Source of the DNA: Stephanodiscus triporus
Taxonomy: Eukaryota; Bacillariophyta; Thalassiosirophyceae; Thalassiosirales; Thalassiosiraceae
Direction: 5' to 3'
NCBI GenBank assembly: GCA_036939755.1
Contig: JALLAZ010000952.1
Span: 1-11,180, forward strand
DNA: 11,180 nt
Shown here: in pieces, positions 1-6,585 of the stretch
Position numbering within the stretch: position 1 is the stretch's first letter
Layout: each line of letters begins with the position of its first letter
Position numbers and translations under genes: made by a program
The notes under the pieces: generated by a model
The model's input: the letters and a program-made list of their open reading frames with translations, nothing else
The model's database searches: none
What the model was told of the DNA's origin: nothing

Positions 1-1193
1 TTTTCCAGATCTGGCGGAAAAGTGAAAAAAGTTTGTCCGTTCACAAATCTGGCCTTGCTGAACTGATCCGTTGAAGGGCCAACTTTTCGCTAAAAAAGGT
101 GTAAAATAGTGAAAAAACGAATTAAGGCAGGCACCCAATGCATCCAGGGGTATGTCCAACAGCAATTGTTGTCACTTGTCCAGGAACAACAACATCGCTC
201 GCAGGGACGGGCCCAATGTCGGCTTCAAGGGAAGGAGGAACCAGGGATTCAGATCAACCCTGCATGCCATCTTGGCCTTAGAGCAGACAAGGAGCACAAA
301 CTGCGGATCCGGCAGAGCCTTCGCCCTCCTCCATTCCGGATTGTCATCAATGTCAGAGGATGGAGAGGCGGGGGGTCAGGACGAAGATGAGGAGAAGGAC
401 AAGAACAATTGCGGTTGGATGAGGCAACCTTTACCAGCCTGTGCAGGCAGGTGGAGAAGTTGACCAAGTCCAAGCGATCCTCCCCACTCCCGCCAGTGCG
501 TTGCCATGCTTCTCTTCTTCCTCCCGACATTGTTGTTGTTATCGTAATGGCGGTTGCCAGAGGATAAGGAGGAAGAGGAGGAGGAGGATGAGAAGGATGC
601 CTGTTCCAGCAGATTTGACGGGTCGTTGCACAGTTTAGCCTGGAGGTGAACGCCCAGGCGGTGCCGCCATAGGAGCCAGATGGACCTTCTTGACCCTGGC
701 CCTTTGACCTTTGATGAATTGGATCGCCACCCCCCTCCTCCTCCTCCTCTTGTCCTCATTCCCTTGCGGTGGCCGTTGTTCCCCCATGGTGGCCAACGAT
801 GAGGACGATGACAATGACGTGGCAGCAGCCCCCCCCTGTCATCGTGACCACGTGGAAAAGACGCACAGTTGACATCATTGTCGAATGCGGCAATGGAGGC
901 ATGAGATCAACAATGAATGTGCTGTTGTCATCCTTGTTCCCTCCACTGCGATCGTCGGATTGGGAATGCCAAGGAGAAGTCTTGGCCATGATCATCATTG
1001 GGCGTGGCGGCGATGACATCTTTCATTGGGGGCTGTCACCACGCTGCCACTGATCATTGTTGCGGGGTCAGGACAGTGGGTCGGGCCATGGCAACGGGCC
1101 GTGGCAGTGGGGGGGCAACTGATGGAGGCCGGGGCTGTGTGGCAGTTGATCATGTTGATTTGCAAATATGTGAGTTGTGTGTGTATGAGGATG
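1..1193. other. Unassigned region, no recognisable gene
   Basis: No reading frame here carries a domain I recognise. The first 120 bases are A/T-rich and contain a 10-bp direct repeat (agtgaaaaaa at 21-30 and 108-117). From about 130 to 1190 the sequence is moderately GC-rich, with purine-rich (gga/gag) and pyrimidine-rich (ctc) stretches around 565-600 and 730-750. Several overlapping frames on both strands stay open for 60-130 codons, as expected of low-complexity DNA. A possible decayed coding segment at 152-567 is listed separately. No RNA gene, LTR or transposase motif was seen. Confidence 0.5.
152..567 (+). pseudogene. Possible frameshifted coding relic, unidentified
   Basis: Two adjacent plus-strand frames read more like protein than their surroundings. 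One frame, open from 152 to 463, passes through an acidic stretch (EDGEAGGQDEDEEKDK) at about 355-402. A second frame, open only after a stop at 388-390, continues from about 397 with an amphipathic stretch (LDEATFTSLCRQVEKL) and ends at the TAA at 565-567. A single frame change near 397-403 would join the acidic and amphipathic stretches. I do not recognise the family; a gag-like or hypothetical protein remnant is only a guess. The whole thing may be chance in low-complexity DNA. Confidence 0.15.
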
Positions 1194-1231
1194 TTGCATG
1201 TAATTAATGCAACATTGCATTAATCATGCAA
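1194..1231. repeat. Long interrupted palindrome (hairpin-forming)
   Basis: The inner arms attaatgcaa (1203-1212) and ttgcattaat (1215-1224) are perfect inverses separated by only CA. Outside them, ttgcatg (1194-1200) pairs with catgcaa (1225-1231). The left side has a two-base TA bulge (1201-1202). In total 17 base pairs could form in a 38-nt stretch. It sits where GC-richer sequence (left) gives way to A/T-rich sequence (right). No T-run follows it and no gene ends nearby, so a terminator role has no support. Confidence 0.7.
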
Positions 1232-1564
1232 TGAATGTGCAATTGTCGCAATAATCACATACAGTCCCTATGGACATACTAATGGGTTTTTGTCCGATCA
1301 TTTTTATCATTTTATCACAAAAAAGAAATGAGAAGCGGGACTCATTTACTATGGCCAGACAGTGTTTCTTCCTGACACGTTTCAGTTGAAGCAATTGTCT
1401 GACCCATTTTGGGTTTGTGGTCTGTCTGTTTTGATGATGCAAAACAGATTTTTTGGTTGAGGTGTGTCAACAAGTTCAAGAAAGTCCATTGCCAAGACTG
1501 GAATCTTTGCCAGACCTCGTTGTTCCAGCTGGCAACAAACCTACCATTCATCTCTCACCAGGTT

Positions 1565-1963
1565 GTGGCCAAAATTTTGGCAACTATATGAGTGTTGAAT
1601 TCTTGATACCATGCCAATCATAGCTTCTATGGTACAACAGTCATCAAATCAGGGCAGATGATTGAGAACAAATGAAGTTGGATCAAGAATATTTGCAAAA
1701 AATAATTTAGGAATAAGTACAGATATGAAAATTCTATTCTACATACCCCCTAAATCCATTGACAAACGTTTTCACTTTGAAAGAAAAACATCCTCACTTT
1801 CTGCCAATTATCTCAATTCTGTGTAAAACCCAAAACTAATAACACATGAGGATAGCTGAGCATCTCAGCTTTTCAATGGTACCAGGGTCAGGGGGTTCTG
1901 ATACTATTTGGTAACAGTACAATCTTGCACATAAATACAAATGGTAGCCAAAATTTTGGCCAT
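1565..1963. repeat. Diverged 23-bp inverted-repeat pair, ~400-bp interval
   Basis: The 14-bp palindrome gccaaaattttggc occurs at 1568-1581 and 1947-1960. When the right copy is reverse-complemented, the match extends: 1565-1587 and the inverse of 1941-1963 agree at 20 of 23 positions, with weaker similarity continuing a few bases on both sides. Because the core is itself palindromic, the flanking matches are what make the inverted orientation meaningful. The interval between them has no coding capacity. This arrangement is compatible with the ends of a decayed non-autonomous DNA transposon (MITE-like). No clear target-site duplication was found, so a pair of unrelated palindromes remains possible. 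Confidence 0.35.
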
Positions 1964-2216
1964 GTACAGGTTTGTTTTTGAAGCTGATCTTAATGTCAAA
2001 AGCAGCTTTACATCTCATCCCAAAGAGCAAGCTCTTCTAGATCTAGTGATTGCGTCTTTAGTGCCAATGGTGTGCTACTGCACAATGCATTGTTCTACAC
2101 CAGAGGGATTGTTTGTTATGGAAAGGTAGAGTTGGTGATCACTCAAACTCAATGATTCTTGACATTTACAGAGCTGTGGTAGCCCCTGAAACAACTATCA
2201 ATAAGCAAGTGATGGC

Positions 2217-2270
2217 AATAATAATGATAATAATAAATTTTAATTCACTTCCATGAAGGCTTAAGCGCCG
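2217..2270. repeat. ATT/AAT microsatellite joined to a palindromic motif
   Basis: An imperfect (AAT)n tract at 2217-2238, with one ATG variant unit, runs into A/T-rich sequence and then cttccatgaaggcttaagcg. This contains the 8-bp palindrome gcttaagc (2259-2266) inside the near-palindrome ggcttaagcgcc. A trinucleotide tail abutting a short structured sequence is the form that SINE-like retroposon ends and some dispersed microsatellite-linked elements take. I see no RNA polymerase III promoter boxes nearby, so the link to a retroposon is inference. Confidence 0.4.
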
Positions 2271-2595
2271 AAGGATTGAGTTTGCATGCAGGTTCATTGG
2301 GCTTGCATGACCCTTGTAATCTCTCCTGTGTTCTGTGACCTGTGTGCATATCTCTCTGTGCAAAGCCATCTAGATCAACAGCCAATCAGGAGTGTCAGGA
2401 ACAGGAGGAGCAGGAGAAGAGAGGGTGGTACAGCAATAGTATGTTGTTATGTATGTTTGATAGAGGATGGGTGGAGGCCGAGGTAGTGAAGAGGTGATTG
2501 TCTGTGGAGTCTGTTAAGCAATCTCCACCAAGAAGAAGGTTGAGACAGTACTAGCCGACAAAGATATCCTCAAAGTTGGATGAAAGAGGATGTAG

Positions 2596-2799
2596 TTGCT
2601 GTTGACGGAGGTTGTTCTGAAGAATATTAATTCAATCTTGTCCGGAGTGAAGAGTTTTGTAGACGTAGATGGCTGGAGCGTTTTGTTTGATGAGTTGGAG
2701 AATGTCTCTCATACCCGGGGGGAGATGTTCAAGGACTTCGTCAGGAATGATCATGCCACTATTGAAGGTGGTGCTCACCAACTATATCTGTCAATGTAG
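2596..2799 (+). other. Protein-like stretch on both strands, unassigned
   Basis: On the plus strand a frame of 67 codons with no ATG at its start is bounded by a stop at 2593-2595 and a TAG at 2797-2799. On the minus strand a 40-residue ATG-initiated frame (2754 down to 2632) begins MIIPDEVLEHLPPGM. Both look more like protein than the surrounding DNA, but each is short, neither matches a family I know, and only one strand at most could have been coding. Splice sites that would extend either one are not obvious. It is best treated as a possible gene relic. Confidence 0.12.
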
Positions 2800-3211
2800 A
2801 CACCAGCCACAATTAAGGTTCAGTCTTGTCCCTGCTCTCAATCACAAGACTGGAGGTGCAGAAGCAGAGGTCACAATCAGGCAAACCACTGGCACTGATG
2901 AGTATTGTTTGGGTGCGACCACCCTGTATTGTAAGCTTATACTTGAATGCATGGTTGAATCATAATAATAACATCATATCATCACTAATTTTCGATTTAA
3001 TCATTGAATGACTCAGTACATTTGGATAGAAATTTGCCACAAAAAAATCCTCCTGTTGGTGGCTGTGCTTGCCACAAAAGAAAATACATGGTGTCGGGAC
3101 CCTAGAGATATGTGTGGACAGTAATTTGTATTTAACCTTAGTCGGCCAAGATGATATGACTCCTGAAGGGAGCCAATAACCGAAGCCAAGGATGGAAGGG
3201 CAGTTCCACAT

Positions 3212-5032
3212 CTATTTCCAAATGACATTGATAGCCTCTCCATCGAGTCCACAGCTCTTGATGCCATCGTCAACGTTCGCGAACAGGTCCTGGGGAGGAA
3301 ATTTGGCCTTGAGCTCGAACGCTCTCCCAGCCTTGGCGTCATCGTTCGACTGCGCCACAAACGCGTATATGAGTTTGACCGGAGCGTCCCCCTGGAACCT
3401 TCGCACGAGACGCCTGCCGTCAGGCATGCGGATTTGCACCCGCGCCAGATCGCCTAAGGCAGGCTCGTCCCCCACTTCCATGGAAAGGATCTCCCGTTCA
3501 AATGTAGATCGCCCCGTCTCATTGTCCCCCGCGCCGGCGGCATCGCGTACATCGACGTCTACGGCGCTTGGCTTCTTCGCGCCCTCGACGGCGTCTATCA
3601 CCTCCAGGTCGCCGTTGTCCTCGTCATCGCTCTCATCCCGCATGCTCGCCCGAATGGCCGCCTGCAGCTGCTCCTCTTCCGTGAGCTCGTGGATTGGTCG
3701 TTTGTCGCCGCTCGACGGCCGGTGGCTGCCGCCACTCCCATCGATCGATGACAGCGACGACGCGCCAACTCCCGACGCCACGCCGTTCGCGTACGCGTGC
3801 CGCGCCGCCGTGGGCATTTTGTCGAAGGAATGCCTGGAGCAAAAGTCGCTCGCGATCTCCACGAACTGCTCGGCAGTCAGGGGATCGACCTGCGTCCACC
3901 CCTCCTTCCTCCAGAGGAGACTCCCCGTACGTGGGTCTATGATGGCGAGGTGCGGGTATCCCGTGACCTTGTAACGGGCGATGTAAGTCTGGCCCTCGTT
4001 TGAGTTGCTCGTCTGAGGCAAAAAATAGATACGCCTCGTGAGTGGAAAGGGACGGCGAAGAAAAAGACTTCGGACGACGGATGCACGGGACGGAGCCTCG
4101 CAATCACACGCACACACACTCACCGCCTGCCATAAGACGAAACCCTCCCTGACCAGGTTCTCCACCAGCTCATCCCTCCATACGTCCCGATTCAAGGCGT
4201 GACACGCGAAGTCGTCGTCGCTCTGCACGTTCGCCAGGAGCCATCGCCTCGCGTCCTTGGCAAAGTTCCGCGCGCCTTGGAATCCCCCCGCCCGGTGAAC
4301 GAGGTGGAGGGGAGGCGCGAACATCGTCGACAGAGACGGCGGTCCCCGGGCCGCCGCCGCGGAGTTGGGGGCATGATGAAGCGCGGGTCCAACGACGCCC
4401 CGTCCTCCCAGATCGCGACCGTCATCGCCGTCGTCGTCGTAGTCATAATCGTAGTCGTCGTTGTCGTCGTCTTCGTCGCCGTCGTCCATGGCCCGCCCGT
4501 CGGCGTTCACCACCCGCATCTCGTCTTCATCGTCGTCGGAACTGCCGCGTCTTCGACGACCGCCGTCGTTCCTCCTTGAATCCCCGCCGCCGTATTCGCC
4601 GCCTCCCCCCCCCATCCCGGCCCGACGGTCCCCGCCCGACGTCCCCCGTGCCATCCTCCGCCTCGCATCGTCGCGATCGGCGCCGCTGTGATTAAAAAAA
4701 GAGTTTGAACAAAAGAATGATGCGGGGTGGGGTGAATGATATGACGATATCGTGTGCTGTGCGATATCGCCGAATCCTCGAAAAGGAACATCCCTCCCGA
4801 ATATAATGAGGGAGCGAACGAACAAACACCGACGAACGGCGAGGGCCTATAAACGATCGAAGGGGGGGGGGCCCATATAGGATCCTCGGAAACCCGACAT
4901 CCGCCCATCATCTCGCGATGGCCCTCTCTCTAGAGCCGAGGGTGCGATCGCCGTCCCAAAGTCATCCGCTCGAACCGCGTAGAGGCATCGGCTTCCAGGG
5001 AGGAGGGCGGCAAACTCTCGACATCTAGACGC

Positions 5033-5065
<33 letters not shown>

Positions 5066-6140
5066 ACTCCATTTTTCGAATGATGCCGAGTCGGATTTCT
5101 TGCTTTTGTTTGCACCGCCCCCTTTGTCCCCCCGCTCTTCCGCACGCATAATATATTCTACACGAACGAAAATCGAAGAAAAAAAACGACGAGTACTCGT
5201 CCGCAACCCTTCGCTCTCCTCCCCTCCGACCTCGAAAATGAAAAAAATTAAAACGATGAAAAACAAAGATCCCCCCCCCCCACCATCATCCCCATCCCAC
5301 CCACGGTTCATAAAGCAAATCGTCGACACACTATTTACCATAATATACGGTGTGTAAAAATATTCCATAAAATCACACTCACCCGCCATCGTGTCCCCCG
5401 CCGCCCCCCCCCCCCCATCCCGCGCCGCCGACGGCGACGGCCGCGGAAGACGACGACGACGACGAAGACGCGGGATGGGGGGGGGGGTCCCAATTCCCTC
5501 CCATCCTCCCCATCATGTCGTCCTCGTCCATCATCGACGACGTTCCCATCCTCCTCCCAGTCGTCGTCGTCGTTGTGGTCGTGCCGTCGCCGTCGCCGTC
5601 GCCGTCGCCCCCCCCTCCCCCTCCTCCTCCTCGGCTCGCGGTCCCCATCGTCGTCGACGACGACGACGCGAATCGCATGTTCCTCATCATCTCCCTCGCC
5701 GCCGGACCCCCCAGCGCCGCGATCAGCGCCGCCGGCGGCTCGTCGTCCTCGTAGTCGTCGTAGTCGTCGTCGTCGTCCCCTCCTCCCCCCGTCCGAGGAC
5801 GAGGACGGGGACGAGGAGGACGACGATCGTGATCGTCGAACCCTAACCCCCCCCCCCCGACGAGCCTCATGGTCCGCGACGCGTCCGGAGCCCTCACCTC
5901 CGCCCCCTCTTCCGTGCGTCGAAACACGGACGAAAGAGAAGACCTTCCTCCTCCTCCTGATCCCGACGCGCCTCCGCTGTCGTGGTCGACGAACAGCCCC
6001 ACGGCCGTCTCCAGGTCGTTCCCGGCCATTTCCAGATACCTCCGCGCGACTTCCGTGTCCGATGTGCCGGTGAATGCCAGGAATTGGGACAGGTCGTCGT
6101 CCGTCACATTGACGACGGCGGAGGAGGAGGAGGACGACAT
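3212..6140 (-). CDS. UBXN7: UBXN7/UBXD7-like p97 adaptor (UBA-UAS-UIM-UBX), 3 exons
   Basis: Exons are 6140-5383, 4685-4124 and 4012-3212 (758+562+801 nt), giving 706 residues and a TAG stop. Residues about 14-53 form a UBA-like helical domain. Residues 54-365 are low-complexity (Gly, Asp, Thr, Ser runs). The UAS thioredoxin-like domain spans about 370-502 and includes DDFACHALNRDVW and IIDPRTG. A UIM lies at about 550-566 (EEQLQAAIRASMRDE), and a C-terminal UBX domain at about 627-706 ends at the stop. This domain order is that of UBXN7, which in animals links p97/Cdc48 to ubiquitylated substrates and, through its UIM, to neddylated cullin-RING ligases. The protein is longer than human UBXN7 (about 490 residues) because of the spacer. 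The p97-contact loop reads FPP where FPR is usual. The start is the first ATG before the UBA-like domain. It is divergent from ATG7. Domain identity is firm; exact 5' exon borders are predicted. Confidence 0.88.
4013..4123 (-). other. Intron 2 of the UBX gene (111 bp, in frame)
   Basis: On the minus strand the donor is GCG|GTGAGTGTG and the acceptor is TTTTTTGCCTCAG|ACG. Removing it joins FVLWQA to TSNSNEGQ, which lines up without a gap against the UAS domain of UBXN7 proteins. It is a phase 0 intron, 111 bases (37 codons), with no in-frame stop. The frame therefore stays open if it is retained. Confidence 0.9.
4686..5382 (-). other. Intron 1 of the UBX gene (697 bp)
   Basis: The donor is GATGGCGG|GTGAGTGTG (intron begins at 5382) and the acceptor is TTTTTTTAATCACAG|CGGCGCC (intron ends at 4686). 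Exon 1 ends two bases into a codon and exon 2 supplies the third (GG+C, Gly), so the phases match. Without splicing, the frame would stop at 5379-5381. The intron carries a 32-base G tract (sense strand), shorter homopolymers, and two copies of the palindrome cgatatcg (4745-4752 and 4762-4769). It is long beside the other intron, so a small extra exon inside cannot be excluded, although none is needed. Confidence 0.75.
5034..5065. repeat. Uninterrupted 32-base C tract (G on the sense strand)
   Basis: All bases from 5034 to 5065 are C on the plus strand, so the pre-mRNA of the UBX gene would carry G32 inside intron 1. Shorter runs of 10 or more lie nearby: G at 4862-4871, C at 5271-5281, C at 5404-5416, G at 5477-5487, C at 5857-5868 and G at 6214-6225. 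The run length is likely to vary between cells and may be misread by sequencing. Confidence 0.95.
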
Positions 6141-6202
6141 AATATGTGCGATTGATACTGATATCGATTGATATTGATTTGTCGTCGTTGTATTTATTTT
6201 TA

Positions 6203-6209
6203 TTTTATA
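6203..6209 (-). promoter_or_regulatory. TATA-like box for the UBX gene
   Basis: The minus strand reads TATAAAA here, 63 bases upstream of the UBX start codon. This is the right distance for a core promoter with a 5' UTR of some 30 bases. The surrounding T-rich sequence on the plus strand makes a chance match possible. Confidence 0.35.
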
Positions 6210-6465
6210 CGGCGGGGGGGGGGGGAGGGCGGGGGAGGATCCGATATATAATTATTACTTTCGCTACGATACTACGATACTCCTCCTTTTATGAGAGCAC
6301 TCTCTCTAGAGGCTGCCTCGCTCCTCAGCTCGATTTGTGATTGATTTCTTCATTATTTTATTCGTTGCGCTTCGGCCTCCTTCGCGTGGCGCGTGGATGG
6401 CCCCTTTTATTTCTCTTTCTTCTTCACACTTTTTAACGGCATCCATCATCAATCTTTATTTCCGG

Positions 6466-6473
6466 GCGGGAAA
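6466..6473 (-). promoter_or_regulatory. E2F-like site upstream of ATG7
   Basis: The minus strand reads TTTCCCGC, the classical E2F/DP consensus, inside the near-symmetric tttccgggcgggaaa (6459-6473). It is about 113 bases before the ATG7 start codon. Function is inferred from the motif only. Confidence 0.25.
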
Positions 6474-6585
6474 AAAGAAGAGAGATACTCTATCTAAGTA
6501 TCGTAAGTAAGTAAGTACTTTATGTGTAGAGAAGAAACGAAGCAACAACAACACAAACAAAAAAAAACCGTCAAGAACAACAACA

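Larger units (their letters stand above)
1232..3211. other. A/T-richer region without a recognised gene
   Basis: About 2 kb of A/T-richer sequence with stops in all frames and no frame longer than about 100 codons. It holds the inverted-repeat pair at 1565-1963 and the ATT microsatellite at 2217-2270. A short protein-like stretch is seen on both strands at 2596-2799. Its last roughly 250 bases lie downstream of the UBX gene stop at 3212 and probably include that gene's 3' UTR. There, ttgccacaaaa occurs twice (3034-3044 and 3069-3079). No canonical AATAAA signal was seen on the minus strand in that stretch. Confidence 0.5.
6141..6585. promoter_or_regulatory. Divergent intergenic region, UBX gene / ATG7
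   Basis: These 445 bp separate the start codons of two head-to-head genes and so must contain both promoters and 5' UTRs. The UBX side has an A/T-rich stretch with gatat/gattgat repeats (6150-6178). The middle has a G12 run (6214-6225), an A/T-rich patch tatataatta (6245-6254) and a tandem ctacgata pair (6264-6279). The ATG7 side is pyrimidine-rich, then A-rich, with a (gtaa) repeat at 6504-6515 and an A/C-rich leader (caacaacaATGg) before the start codon. Confidence 0.6.

Noticed and set aside
376..759. 127-codon minus-strand frame with a poly-Ser run
   Set aside because: It has an ATG and a Ser run like the real proteins here, but the Ser runs simply reflect a (gga/gag)n tract and no conserved segment is seen.
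3192..3974. 260-codon plus-strand frame opposite the UBX gene's last exon
   Set aside because: It is antisense to the UIM and UBX domains and shows Ser/Arg-rich composition with no recognisable motif.
4686..4825. Upstream ATG at 4825 as the start of a separate UBX-domain gene
   Set aside because: The segment 4825-4686 is the 3' end of intron 1, with a T-rich tract and CACAG acceptor. The in-phase join to an upstream UBA-like exon gives the full UBXN7 domain order.
4847..5389. 180-codon minus-strand frame within intron 1
   Set aside because: It depends on the G32 tract and has no known domain. Exon 1 and exon 2 join in phase without it. It is kept only as a reason to check the intron.
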